Shown here: positions 33,840 to 45,975 of the stretch, piece after piece
Layout of the letters: each line of letters begins with the position of its first letter
Position numbering within the stretch: position 1 is the first letter of the stretch
Assembly: GCA_021464245.1 (NCBI GenBank)
Contig: JADCRB010000042.1
Span: 3,331,914 to 3,395,913 of the forward strand
Length of the DNA: 64,000 nucleotides
Source: Carallia brachiata
Lineage: Eukaryota > Streptophyta > Magnoliopsida > Malpighiales > Rhizophoraceae
Direction: 5' to 3'
The notes under the pieces: generated by a model
Seen by the model: only the letters and a program-made list of their open reading frames with translations
The model's database searches: none
What the model was told of the DNA's origin: nothing
Program-made: the position numbers and the translations under genes

Positions 33840-34975
33840 TGTTGGTCCCAAAAGGTACCCAAGAGGGGGGGTGAATTGGGTAGTCGAAAAATTAATATAG
33901 AAGTAGTAAGCAAAATAAATACGATAATAAAGTATGATGCAATAGGTAAATAAAATTTAAACTGTGTATACTAAGAAAATAAAATGACTGTAGGCAATTA
34001 ATATGAGAGTACGAATAAAAAGTGAAATAGAGCTGATAGTATGAGCAGGAAAGAAGATTAATAAAATTGTGTGGTGTGTTCGTAATAACAGAAATAAAAA
34101 TTAGCGAGACGTAGCGATTTGTAGAGACTCGGAACACCTGTTCCTACGTCCTCTCCCCAAGGCCTTTCGCCTTGAGAACTTTTCAATTCACTATTGAACT
34201 CCCCAACTGGGAGGAGAACAATTAAACCGCAAGGTCCACAACCTTTTTACAACGCACACGAGCAAGACCTCTCTTACACACACTCACAAAAAATTAAATC
34301 ACTCACTCAATCATTTTTTCTTTCTCTCTAAACAATTATTTATGCACAAATTTCAAGAGCATCACACACTATATAACTCAATAAAGCCCTTTTTTCTTTC
34401 GGTGAATTGCCCTTTCCATGAACAATAGTACACCTATTTATAGTGCAAGGTGAGGAGCCGTTGGTCCACTTCTATAGCAAGAATCAATTAGCACAATATC
34501 ACCCGGCTGGCATGCTGCTGTTTATTCATAATTGAGGAAAGTCTTCAGTATGCTTTAAAGAGATTGATCTTCTGCTGATTGGACCAATTAATTCCATAAG
34601 GAAATTTGCAAGGTTGGCACATGCACACAAGGGAAGTTCCACGTTGGTTTATGAAAGATGACACTTTCAAATCCATGGTTAGCACACTCCATGACTAGTT
34701 GGCCTTCCAAATTTGCATACCCAGCACATGTTCTTCTATAGAAGGCACTAGAATTCTGCATGGATTCCTTAAGGGCACACATGATGGTGAGGATGGTGTG
34801 TCACCGTGGTATCTATAGGGCAAATTTAATAATTAAATAGAATTGTACAGCTCCAATTATGGATCACTGAAGTGGGACATTAAAAAGGGAATTTCTTGCA
34901 CACAAAAATAATATAGTCAATGATAATTAAAAGGCATTGTTGGCTTCATCAAAATAAAAGATTACATGATCAATA
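33840..34975 (-). repeat. 5' LTR of the Sirevirus-like element
   Basis: 1136 bp. On the - strand it ends GGGACCAACA directly before AA and the primer-binding site. It differs from the other LTR by point changes and two deletions. Confidence 0.9.
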
Positions 34976-34978
34976 GAG

Positions 34979-36278
34979 AGAAGAAAATCTATTAAACTGA
35001 GGAAGAGTACAAATGAGATTTTAGAATTGTAATAACAAAATAATAAACTTACAAGCCCTAATTAAAAAGAACTATATATCTATATATATATAGTAAACCA
35101 AAGTGTAAAACATAACAAATCCGTAATCCAACACAGATGTATACATTTGGCTCGATCATCCACTTCCACCACAGGTTCTCATCAGAAATTCAAATTATTA
35201 TGTTGCACCGTAAACTCTTTAGATTTGACTGAACTAAATTTGGGTCACCATACTCAAACACATTAATTAGGCCATCGATTTTTTTTTAAAAAAAGCTGAA
35301 AGATGATTATGACTCATAATTCACAATGATTCGTAAAATAACAACAATTTTTTTTTTTTTTTTTTTTTTTCCTTAAAATTAGCAAGAAAGGTAAAACCCA
35401 CATGTAAAGGATAAATTTTGTGATTGTATGTTTAGCTTTTATAAACTTTTCGATCGAAGACTCAATTCAAGATTTTGCCTGATAACATAATATATTATTA
35501 ATTGAATTTCACTTAGAGTTCTAAATCACCGATCGAACAAATGCACGCCATTCAATTGCAAAGCACCTGACTCGAGAAAATCAAAATCCAGAGAAGAAAT
35601 GTGGGGCCATCCCAATATAAAAGGGGAAGACCAGAGGCCCCAAAAGGGGAAGCAAAAACTCGCAGCCGACGCATGCTCGATCCATAAATCTCTCACAATT
35701 ATCTTCTCCAACTATTTTCATTGTCCAATATCATTCAATTGCAGTAATTTAGAGAAAAAAACATATTGCAGAGTTACCAACACGAGTAATGTGTAGAGAG
35801 TTACCGTCACCAATGACAAACACCATGACTATAAATTTTAAAGTCTATCAAAATCTTAAGTTGAAAATAGAAAAAAGTTATGTTATATACTTGTTTATTA
35901 TCAACATAGACATAATGTACTTTAATACACCGTTTACGTTGCACAAAAAAATTAGAAGGAAATAGGTCAAACTCATAAAATTAGGTCAAATTAACAATCC
36001 AAATAAAAAAAATAAACTAAACTATATTATTATATCAAATAATGACTATGAACGTTAAAGTCTCCAAAAACTTAAATTGAAAATAAAAGAAGTTAAAATT
36101 TATTGCAAGTCATTCTATAAACTTATTTATTATCAATGTAAGACATAATGCATTTTAAGACCCATCATTTCACCACTGTAGCTGCATTCTTCTTCTTAGC
36201 CGTGGCGGCTGCTGTTGTCACCACCGTTAAGAGGAAGATAAAATTAACGAGAAAGGTTACGTCTTGCAGCTAGAATAT
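34979..36278. other. Intergenic between Sirevirus-like element and PADRE pseudogene
   Basis: Contains a 21-base T-run near 35350 and a pair of diverged direct repeats (about 35815-35935 and 36040-36160). A TATAAAAG word lies at 35616-35623 in a GC-richer patch that could be a relic promoter of the following pseudogene. The first 100 bases may be the end of the old Copia element. Confidence 0.4.
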
Positions 36279-36822
36279 ATGGGAACTGCGTGTTCAAAGG
36301 GTTTAAAATGGAAGTTGAAGAAATAAGCAAAGTAGTGACAACAAAAGGAGGCATCGTGGAGCTCAATGTACCCATCACAGTGTAGCGCATAACCAGCGAG
36401 TTTCCAGGACACGCCATCTACCGCAGTCGAGACCAGTGCTCTCAAGAACCTCTCATCAACACCAACAAGAAAACTGAATTCCTCGCCAACCAGAATGTTT
36501 TGAACACTTCGAACCACCCAAACAGAGACAACACAAGTTCTTGATCATCGTCCAAATTGCACCTTACCGCATGTCGTTTGATAACCAGAGGATACTGAAG
36601 CGATCAACTGAGGCCGAGGTGTTTCCGAGGTATAGCAGCAGCAGGGTTTGGAAAGTGAAGCTGGTGATAACCTCGGAGAAGTTGATGGAGATACTGGCGC
36701 AAGAGGCACGAACCGAAAAGTTGATTGAAAGCGTGAGGGCGGTGGCGAAATGCGGGAGTTTGGTCCCTTCCTTCGTGGCCAATTCTGATCAGGAGAGTGT
36801 GTGTAGTGGTTGGAAGGGATAG
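36279..36822 (+). pseudogene. PADRE (DUF4228) family pseudogene
   Basis: The sequence has the parts of a plant PADRE protein: an N-terminal GNCVFKGF, a VVTTKGGIVELNVPIT strand, the EFPGHAIYRSRD segment, and a C-terminal half with PYRMSFDNQ, VFPRYSSSRVWKVKLVI and EARTEKLIESVRAVAKCG. They lie in three frames. The ATG at 36279 is out of frame because one G of the expected ATGGGGAAC is missing. A TAG interrupts at 36383-36385. A second shift near 36540 moves the C-terminal half to a new frame, which ends at a stop at 36820-36822. PADRE genes usually respond to stress and pathogens. The family call is from remembered family pattern; the lesions are seen directly. Confidence 0.7.
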
Positions 36823-37528
36823 TCTGAGAAACACGCTGTCAGATACTACCACATAGTCCTTTTTAAATTTTCTATCCTTTATTAGGTTTTTTTTTTTTTT
36901 TTTTTGGGTTAATTTTCCTTTGAGTGTTTGATAAATCTTCTTTTTCTTTTCTTTCTTTTTTTTTTTTGAAAAAAAATGAGAAAACAAAGATAACATGCAT
37001 TCTACTACGTGTATGCGAGTGGACTATCTACACCAAGTCTCTTTGGAGAGCAAACCCAAAACCTAGGAAGTAAAGCGTCATTATCCAAATGATAATACTT
37101 ACTAAGCTTCGAGTGATTGCAGATAAATGAGGGACAAGGGCCGTTAAAAAGCCAAAATTGTGCCTCCGGGTTCTTGGTTTAATTTGCAACTAGCGGGAAC
37201 CGATCGGAATCCAACAAACAGTGAACTTTATGCCCCATTAGCTGTCAACGGACTAGCCTCAATCTTATTCAATCTCATCTTTCTATAACCTATCCGGTTG
37301 TTGCTTTCCATTGTTATCGGGTTGTTGTGAATTCTTGTTAGGTAGTTCCGGTTTTCTCCTATTATTGAGTAGATGGCTATGTATATAATAATTGTACAGC
37401 AAGTGTATCATTATAGAGAGAAAAAGTTAACAGTTTGACAGTTTTTGTCCTGAAATTTATTTGGGTAAAATAATGATTGTTATTTTTGAAATAAAAATTG
37501 ATATTTTTAAAATTCTTGTTATTTTTAT
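36823..37528. other. Intergenic
   Basis: Poly-T runs at 36888-36905 and 36956-36967. No gene is seen. Confidence 0.6.
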
Positions 37529-38154
37529 ATTTCAAAAATATCAGTTGCAATTTCAAAAATAACAGTAATTATTTTCATGACAAAATTGTCGGGATATGTA
37601 TGCATAATCTATTATAGATACAAGAATGAATATTGCTTCTCCTTCTCAAAACCTTAACTTTAGCAGCCCATAGGGATGAAAATAAATGGTTTGAAAAATG
37701 AGTAATAATATATATCAGGAAAATCGTATCATGAAACATCTTAAACTCGTAATTATATAAAGAATCAATAATTGTTTTCTTTTTTGAGTTTAATAGTGTT
37801 GAAAAAATTGATAATTATTTTTATAATTGTGAGTTTCGAGATATTTATTTCAAAAATATCAGTCGCAATTTCAAAAATAACAGTAATTATTTTCCATGAC
37901 AAAATTGTCGGGATATGTATGCATAATACAAGAATGAATATTGCTTCTCCTTCTCAAAACCTTAACTTTAGCAGCCCATAGGGATGAAAATAAATGGTTG
38001 GAAAAATGAGTAATAATATATATCAGGAAAATCGTATCATGAAACATCTTAAACTCGTAATCATATAAAGAATCAATAATTGTTTTCTTTTTTAGTTTAA
38101 CAGTGTTGAAAAAATTGATAATTATTTTTATAATTGTGAGTTTCGAGATATTTT
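37529..38154 (+). repeat. Tandem duplication, two units of about 310 bp
   Basis: Unit 1 (37529-37846) and unit 2 (37847 to about 38154) are nearly identical, from ATTTCAAAAATATCAG to GAGTTTCGAGATATTT. Unit 1 has about 13 extra bases around 37606. Confidence 0.9.
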
Positions 38155-38195
38155 ATGATACGATTTTTGTGATATATATCATTATTCTTGAAAAG
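37998..38195. repeat. Imperfect inverted repeat (foldback), possibly a MITE
   Basis: The left arm (about 37998-38083) and right arm (about 38110-38195) are complementary over some 85 bases, including GAAAATCGTATCATGAAA against its complement near 38153-38168. Unit 1 of the tandem repeat holds the left arm and only part of the right arm. Confidence 0.7.
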
Positions 38196-40079
38196 TTAAT
38201 CAATTGTTCTTGTACATTCGAAAGCCCATCATACATAGATAATTAATAAAGTTTAATTTATATCCACCACATTTCTTTGTTTCCAAATAGGTTTTGGATT
38301 AAGTCTTTTTTTTTTTTTTTGGTGTCAAATGCAGCAGATAAAGGCCCAATGTTATTAGTTGAAGGACAAAACGGGTACCAACCGTGAATACCGATTGCAA
38401 CTTCTTGTAATGGGGAGCATAGTTGGCTGCCGGCTGATATTCCTGAAGTGTCCATGCTCTTAAACCGTGAATAATAAGATTAGCTCTTGTTTGTCTCAGA
38501 AAAAAAAAAAAAAAAAAAAAGGGAAAATGGGTGTTAATCGGCCAGTAGGTGGTTGTCCCACAGAAGGCATGGAGCGTCAAAAACGTCCCACGCGGCCCAA
38601 TTGCACATGCTCATCTCGTGCTACAAATCCTGGATCCCCAAGGCCCAAATGTTGGACGTCGAATAGCACATCTCCTTGAAGATAATTGAAATCAAATGGA
38701 TTTCCACCCTCGCCTTTGACCAAAAAATAAAAATAAAAATAATTGAAATCAAATGGATTTAATCCTCCCAAGACTAAAACAAAAAAATAATAATAATAAT
38801 TGAAATCAAAATTTCTAAGAAAAATTGTTCATATTTGGGGAGATCCCTAGCTATATAATATACGAACGACGTGCTCAAAAAATCAAAGGAGAGCTCCCCT
38901 GTTTTAAGTAGTGTTTCCGAGAAAAATAAAAAGATCAGGTAATCTCGAGGAGATACCTATTTTGGAATTCTTAAATTCTTTTTTTTTTTTTAAGACTAAA
39001 GAGAATAAAAAATTAAAAAAAAAAACACAATTCATGTAATAGAAATTAGCCACCACGATGACGGCACACACCAATCATATCAGTTTGAAGTAAAAGCCAT
39101 AATCTATGCAGAGGTATTTCTCAAATAGTGAGTGAAGAGCTATTGCCACATCTCATGTTTTTCATTAAGTCTACACAATAATTTTTTTCACGTAATGTAT
39201 ATTTGAGCTCACAGCGCCAAGGGCAAAATTTGATCATCTAATCCATTTAATTTGATCTACCCGGTCAAAATTAAACAAAACTTGTCAAAATTATAGAAAA
39301 TGGATTGAATATAATTTATAAGTTGCCAGCAACATTTTAATTTAAATATCCGTATTAAACCAACCTGAATTGGTCCACTTACACTCTTAATAGCATAAAT
39401 GAGAGCAGTGAGAACTGTTCATTGTTTAATTCATATCCTATTAGGTCTCTTCATGACTTAAAAAAAAAAAAGAAAGAAACAATAGAGGTGTTGTAGAGAG
39501 AGACCACGTACCGACCTTTAGAATATTGAAAAAACATACAAAGATTGGGCCAGCTTTTCTATTTATGCCCGGTCACTCCCAAACAGTAGCATGGCTTGAT
39601 AAGACATAATTTAATCATCATGGAAACGTGCAAGCCCCCAGTCCACATATGACAAACCATGCACGAAACTTTCATCACTGCTGCTGTATACTTGATATTT
39701 TCCAAAATTCTTTGATCGAGTGATGGGAGAGAAGACTATGCCAGGAAAGCACTCATAATCTGAGGAAATCTTATGAGATCGTTAATCTATGGCTATATTA
39801 TTCTTTGATCTTAATGATTATTTAAAATATATAATATTAAATATTGTTAGATAAATTACATAATTATTTATAATTACTCAACATTAAATAACGTAATAAA
39901 ATTCTTATATTATTTGCTGTTATGCCGAACATAAACTATTAGATTGAAAGCTTTATTTTTCCATCAAATTAACAAATCAAATGCAGCTCGCCGCTCCGGG
40001 CTTGGCTGCATGCATAATTGATCGTACGAGAAAAGACGATAAAGAAATTCTGTTAAGTAGCGGAAGAAACAAGAGAAGT
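38196..40079. other. Intergenic
   Basis: Includes a T-run (38307-38321) and a 21-base A-run (38500-38520) bracketing about 180 bases that may be a retroposed fragment; no clear target duplication was found. The 17-base phrase ATAATTGAAATCAAATG occurs twice between 38681 and 38758, with a partial third copy ending near 38810. No gene is recognised. Confidence 0.4.
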
Positions 40080-40295
40080 TCCAAATGCCCATTTTAGCTG
40101 ATTTCAAGCGATCCCACCACGTTAGGAACTTACACAAGTAAAATACCTTGAGAGATCCTCTTAATTTTCTGTTTTGGTGCTATATGTGCTCGAATACAAT
40201 AATTATAATTATTTTCAACATACGTGATAGCCATGCTCGCACGCATCATTTTCTATTGGAGAGATGTTGCTTCATTTGTCTAATTTCATATTAGT
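40080..40295 (+). repeat. Diverged local duplication, partner at 41528-41745
   Basis: Both stretches share AGCTGATTT-AAGCGA-CCCAC and, 150 bases on, CATCATTTTC-ATT-GAGAGATG-TGC followed by CTAATTTC, in the same order and orientation. Confidence 0.6.
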
Positions 40296-42013
40296 TTATT
40301 TCGCCATCAATATATCATTCTTGGATCGGACGTGCCAGAGACATGCATGATGATTTATGAAGGAAAAAAGAAAATTGCATGGAATTTCATTTTCAGTATC
40401 ATTGGTGGAGAATTTGACATCTGCATTGTCTGCGCCATATTCACATCTCGGCAACAAAAATGCTGACGATTCTATTATTAAGAGAATAATGGCACTGTCT
40501 TGGTTGATTATATTGAAACTTAGGAAGTGTCGTGTGTCTCTGGTGCGGGTATTCTACTTGCATATAACGTTCATGGCATACGTAATGGTGCTGTCTCTAG
40601 ACTCTACCAGCGGGATCACTTGCATGCCTTTTCACTATGTTTTTTCTTTCTTGTTTTGACTGCATTATAGAAGTTTGAGACCTTGATGCAAGTTTCCTAG
40701 TCATTGGTAATTGTTGAAAGGGTGCGACTATGTGTAAGCCTTAGACTGAATCGTGGCCTAATTGATATTTTATTATTTACTTATTTATTTATTGTTAAAA
40801 ACTGAAACTTAAATTTAAATAGATATTACTTATATTTTAAAGTCTAAACTCCAAATCTTATACTTTAACCACTTAAATCAAAAAAAAAAATTATTCCTCT
40901 GTTTGGAGTACCAAGTTCGTAGCTTGGTATCACAAACTTTCTTTTGTTGGAATCAAGTGATGAGTCAAAACACTAACGAAAGGAGGAAAAAAAAACTCAC
41001 ATTTAAAGATTTTGAATAAAGACGTACGAAAATATTGCTTGTTCGGACCTTCGCGTTACTTCCTTCCAAGTTTGGCCTCGCCCGTTCACAATAATAAGAT
41101 TGACGATACCGAATAATTCTGGTAGTAGAGACTGTTAACGGAAACCACACAATAGAATTCTCATTCTTCCACAAACCTTATTAGATACAAACAAAAAGAT
41201 TTATTTGGGGACAAAAAAATTGAATGAGAGTAAAATAAATATTTTAGTGAGAGCAAACGTATAAATAATAATAAAATTGTAACAAATTCTAATTTTCATC
41301 CATTTGGCTCCACCAATGGTTGGTAACGAGGAAGGGGAAGAACTTTTTCTCATTGTATATTAAACAGATAACGGTGAAATCGTTTTCTAATTTTATACCA
41401 AATCTAGTAATAGATTACGATACATGAAGTGATATGAGATTTAAAAAAAATAGGATGTCGGAATGCAGTAGAATATAGCGCTTCGAACGATCCAAAGCTA
41501 GGGAAAAAAAACAAATGGAATGGGAATCAAAAGTCATATAATTTAAGCTGATTTTAAGCGACCCCACAGAATGTTGGATGCCGTACGCTAATCTTAATAA
41601 TCGTTTTTCTTTTTTGGGAGTTTTGGTTGGGGGGGGGAGTGAAGTTGCTCAGTTACATCAATTGTTTTATTTAGTAAATCGTTGCTACGCTCGTGAGCAT
41701 CATTTCCCATTAGAGAGATGCTGCCTCAGTTTCCTAATTTCTTTTTTATTTTATTTTATTTTATCAATCTCATGTGAGAGACAATAGTGGGGAGTATCCA
41801 AGCAAGGAGAGGGGGATTTTTTTTTTTTTTGGATAAATCATAATATAATTTTATCACAATAAATGAGCAAAATAAGATGCATCCTTTGAAAAAAAAAAAA
41901 AAAAAGAATACAATAGAACCTCACATCAAGTAACAAAATCTGTACTCCTAAACATTAAGCAACGAGCTCTTACTCAATATTAAGAGAGGGGGATTATAAT
42001 TGTAAAACAGCTT
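40296..42013. other. Intergenic
   Basis: Holds the partner of the local duplication (41528-41745). A 100-codon open frame at 40357-40659 resembles nothing known to me and is probably chance. Confidence 0.5.
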
Positions 42014-42811
42014 CTATGGGAGCAGTTTAGTTCAAGTTACTACTTCTTTCTTCCACGCAGCTTTTATGTAGGACTATACATTTCATTTTTAAAAAAAAAC
42101 ATGTGTACGCCAAATTATATAGTACATCACGTTCTAGAACTAAATTAGTTTCAAAAGAAATATAAATTAATTGAAGTTCTGAAATGACTCTACATTTGGT
42201 AGATTATGATCATATGACTGAATACAATATTTGTGTATTTCTTTTTTTTTTTTTAAGGAAATACAAGCGTATCATTCCCAAAATTTATGAATTACGTGCA
42301 AAGAATATATAAATTAATTGAGACTTTAAAATGAATATGTTTACTGATTAATACGTTTGGTAGAACGTGGTTATAAGACCGTACGACGAGATTATTATAA
42401 TGCATTTGTTTATAAAAATATTGCCATTTAATAACATTGCATAACATTCTCATCGATCAGTTGTATCAGATCACTCTAATAAAATTGCATGCAATTTATT
42501 ACATTGCACAAAATTCTAGAGTGACTCGGATTCAAAGGAAACACAAATGCTGAATTGAGGTTCCAGAACGAGTCCACGTTCACCTTTTTGGCAATTCAAA
42601 TCATAGCTCAACAAGAGTGTCTACTAAATTAGCTATGGGTGCATAGTGCATAAAGAGTTGAAAAGTAACCAAGTTAGTATTGGTCGCAAGAGTAAAACTG
42701 AATGAGTCCGACATCCCATTTATCATAAAGAAGTTGATTATATAGCAATAAAGATTTTATGGGGAGCAGTTTAGTTCAAGCTACTACTTCTTTCTTCCAT
42801 GCAAATTTTTT
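42014..42811 (+). repeat. Dispersed block, member 2, bounded by about 52-bp direct repeats
   Basis: Bases 42066-42757 align with 1153-1815. The block is flanked by direct repeats 42014-42065 and 42758-42811 (core GGAGCAGTTTAGTTCAAG and TACTACTTCTTTCTTCCA), differing at a few positions. They are too long for an ordinary transposon target duplication. Confidence 0.7.
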
Positions 42812-43439
42812 GTTATGGAGGAGTTGGAATGGGGTTACAAACACAGGAGATTGGGGTAGACTTATTTGTGCAGGCTACCCAATGTTGGAAAACAAGTATG
42901 CAAGGGAACTTTTCTATTTTTATTAACTTGCATGTTTCAAGAGGTACACTGCTGTATACGTATAAGAACGTTGTTCAGAGAGATTGGAGGCTGAGGCTGT
43001 TGAATTATAGTGCTGCTATTTTACTTGCCATGATCGAGCTTTACTACCAAGCTTATGTTTTTCCCTCCAATATTAGTTGTTAGAGATGATGTTAAACCAC
43101 CACAGCACATTTTGATGTTATCTTCAACTTTGAATTTTAATTTCGAATTAGTGATAGATTAGCTGTTTAAGAGGGTGAGTCGGCTAACACCTATGAATGA
43201 ATTAGTTCACTATTTACTGTTCAAAAAAAAAAGTAAAAATAAAGATCTGTTTGATATCTTTTTTTTTTTCTATTTGTCGTTTATTTTCAAAAAAAAAAGA
43301 AAACATGCTTAATATCGTTTTAATTTTTTTATTTTTTATTGAAAAGTTGAAAGCATTTAAAAAAAACAAATTGAAAAAACAATGATATGATATTTTACAT
43401 TTTATTTTTTGACTTTTTTACTTATATTTTCTAGTCACA
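42812..43439. other. Intergenic
   Basis: A 94-codon open frame at 42799-43083 has no recognised similarity. The rest is A/T-rich with T and A runs. Confidence 0.5.
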
Positions 43440-43950
43440 ATCCTTTCTCTCTCTATATACTCTCTTCATCATATCTCTTTTAACTCAACCTCTCTCTATC
43501 CCTCTCTATTGTTTCTCTCTCTACTCATTCTCTCTTTACCCTCTCTCTCCTTTTTCTCTCTCTACTCATTCTCTCTCTCGATTTTCTCTCACTACCATTC
43601 TCTCTACTCATTCTCTCTCTAGCCTCTCTCTCTCTTTTCTCTCTCTACCATTCCCTCTACTCATTCTCTTTCTACTTATTCTTTCTTCATATTTTCTCTC
43701 AACTTTCTCTTTGTATTCTCTTTCTAACCACTCTCTCTACCCTTACTTTCTTAACTCATTCGCTCTTCCTGTCAACTCATTCTCGCTCTATCCTTTTGTT
43801 TCTCTCCCCCCATTTTCTCTCTCTATCTATTTTTTATCATCTTTTGTAACCATTATTTTTTACTTTTCATCTCTCTATCAACCATTCTCTATATTTTTTT
43901 TTCTCTCTATTCATACTCTATTTACCATTTTTCTCACTATCCTTTCTTTA
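43440..43950. repeat. Pyrimidine-rich (CTCT) low-complexity tract
   Basis: About 500 bases are built from CTCTCT runs and variants of CTCTCTACTCATT, almost purine-free over long stretches on this strand. Open frames inside it are composition artefacts. Confidence 0.9.
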
Positions 43951-44879
43951 TCTATTTTTTTATTCTTATAAAAAAACAAAAGTTGATAGTAATAAATATA
44001 AAAATTCAACAAATAGTAAAAATAAAAAATAAGAAATAACAACAAAAAAATTGATAGCATCTTCAAAAGAGTCCTAATCATATCTGTGCTGAGTGTAACT
44101 AAATATATTAAAATTTGTTATTTTTAATCATAATTTCAGGTAAAACTAGTCAAATCCTAGTTTTACGCTGACTGTCAACTTGCTACCAGCCCCGTTCATT
44201 TTACTCAAGCTTATGATTAATAGCAATAAACTTAATGTATTTAGTTAGATTCAACATAGAATGAACTATTTTCAGACAGTACTTACTAGTAATAAAATTA
44301 ACTCTTGATTAATTAAAAAAAAAAAAAAGAACTAGTCAAATCCTTTAGGATATAACTCTTTTAGTAATTCCACTGGGGTGCTCTCTGCTCGTGAATACAA
44401 TTCTAAAGTTTTGTATAATATAATTATCGTTGTTATCCAGATTGCCCTTGTAGAGATCCCTAACTTTAAATCACTGATCGTAAAAACAACGATCACTTGA
44501 GCTTAGTTGGCCATCAATTAAAAAGGAAAGCCAAAAATCTTGAGAGCTTTTGGTTTTTTTTTTTTTCTTTTAATCCTTGCTACAACAAAATTTTATTTTT
44601 TGCCATTTTAAATTATATTTTTATGGCAATTGTAATTGTATGCTACCTTCAAATGACTGTCGCAGAGATGAGAAAAAAATCAAAAAAGAACAATCAATTT
44701 AGGGGCCAATAAGTGGTGTTTTGTGAGGTCTATATAGAGTGTCCCAACTAATTTTATTAGAAAACAAGATACTTATTTCCAAATTGCTTGCGACACGTAA
44801 TAGAAGCATTAAGCAATCGAATCATGTTCAACAGAATTACAAATTAAGGTTTTAGAATGCACGTTAGATACGTTTGGTA

Positions 44880-45975
44880 TAATGCGTTGCGATGTAAGAC
44901 AATACATTTTATTTTTAAAAAAACATGTGTGGACTAAATTATTCATTGCGTCACATTCTAGAACTAAATTAGTTTTCAAAGAAACATAAATTAATTGAGG
45001 TTCTTTAATGACTCGACATTTGGTAGATTATGATCATATGACTCAATATAATATTTGTGTATTTCATTTTTTTAAAGAAATACAAGTCTATCATTACAAC
45101 CTAAAATTTATGAATCACGTGCAAAAACGATATGAGCACCGTTTGTGTATTGGATGGGACCCTAACAAAATGCAACTAATTAATTTTGAAATATAACTGG
45201 GCTAATTTTTTTTAAAAAAATATATTTTGAAGAAATTATAAAATTAAAATTTAAAATTAAATAAATATTACTTTAAATTTTAAAGTATAAATACTACATA
45301 GTATTCTATGTTAAAACAAAAAAAAATTATTTTTCTTTAAAAAAAAATTTCCCAAAAAAATCAACCCAATTCTACTAAAAATAAGATCTATTGAATTTTA
45401 CAATAAGAATCCGATCTAAATTTCTGGTGGACAATTTCAGTGCACAATCTTTGTTGAAAAGAAATATATTAATTGAGACTTTGAAATGAATACGTGTAAC
45501 GATCAATACGTTTGGCAGAAGAGCGTGATTACAAGACCGTTCGACGTGATTATCATAATACATTTGTTTATAAAAATATTGCCATTCTATAACATTGTAT
45601 ACCATTTTCAGTTTTATCAAATCATTCAAAGAAAATTGCATGTATTTCATTAATGGGGAGGAAAATCGATCACTTGAATGGTAGTTTAGTAATAAATCGG
45701 TATATTTTTATATTAGTGATTCAAGTTCGAGTTCTCGCGCTGAAACTCTCTTTTAATGAAAATGTTAGATGCCCACTTTTGCGGTGTAAGGACTGTGGTG
45801 TGACGATGAATTCCAAACTTGGCAATCGTTGTGGTCTCCAGTGGCTGAGTCTTGTTTGGTCTTACTACTACTCGGGTGGTAGGTCTACTCTTATGAAAAT
45901 AGTTAAATGAGGTGTTCAAATGAGAGTTATTCTGACTTCGACCTGTAAGTGCGATGATTAATATATCTGTGATAT
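44880..45975. other. Intergenic, dispersed block member 3 and flank
   Basis: Bases 44880-45132 and 45456-45640 match 1153-1570; about 320 AT-rich bases between them are absent from copy 1 and remain unidentified. Bases 45660-45975 match the SINE-like stretch at 2515-2813. The open frame at 45653-45910 lies in this repeat and is not conserved. Confidence 0.5.

Larger units (their letters stand above)
25222..34975 (-). mobile_element. Sirevirus-like Copia LTR retrotransposon, 9.75 kb, minus strand
   Basis: Two LTRs (25222-26396 and 33840-34975) enclose gag, protease, integrase, reverse transcriptase and RNase H in Copia order on the - strand. The primer site is at 33826-33837. A polypurine tract lies beside the 3' LTR (26397-26410), with further polypurine copies nearby, a known Sirevirus trait. 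TAGAG occurs at 25217-25221 and 34974-34978, the second overlapping the last two LTR bases, so it is probably the target duplication. All coding parts carry stops or shifts. A TRIM is nested at 26814-27387. Confidence 0.9.

Noticed and set aside
36604..36996. 130-codon minus-strand frame
   Set aside because: It is antisense to the PADRE pseudogene and begins in a poly-lysine run from T-tracts.
40357..40659. 100-codon open frame
   Set aside because: No known motif and atypical composition. It sits in AT-rich intergenic DNA and is likely chance.
42799..43083. 94-codon open frame
   Set aside because: No recognised domain, no promoter or partner exons, and it starts inside a repeat edge.
43711..43971. 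86-codon Ser/Leu/Phe-rich open frame
   Set aside because: It is a by-product of the pyrimidine-rich tract.
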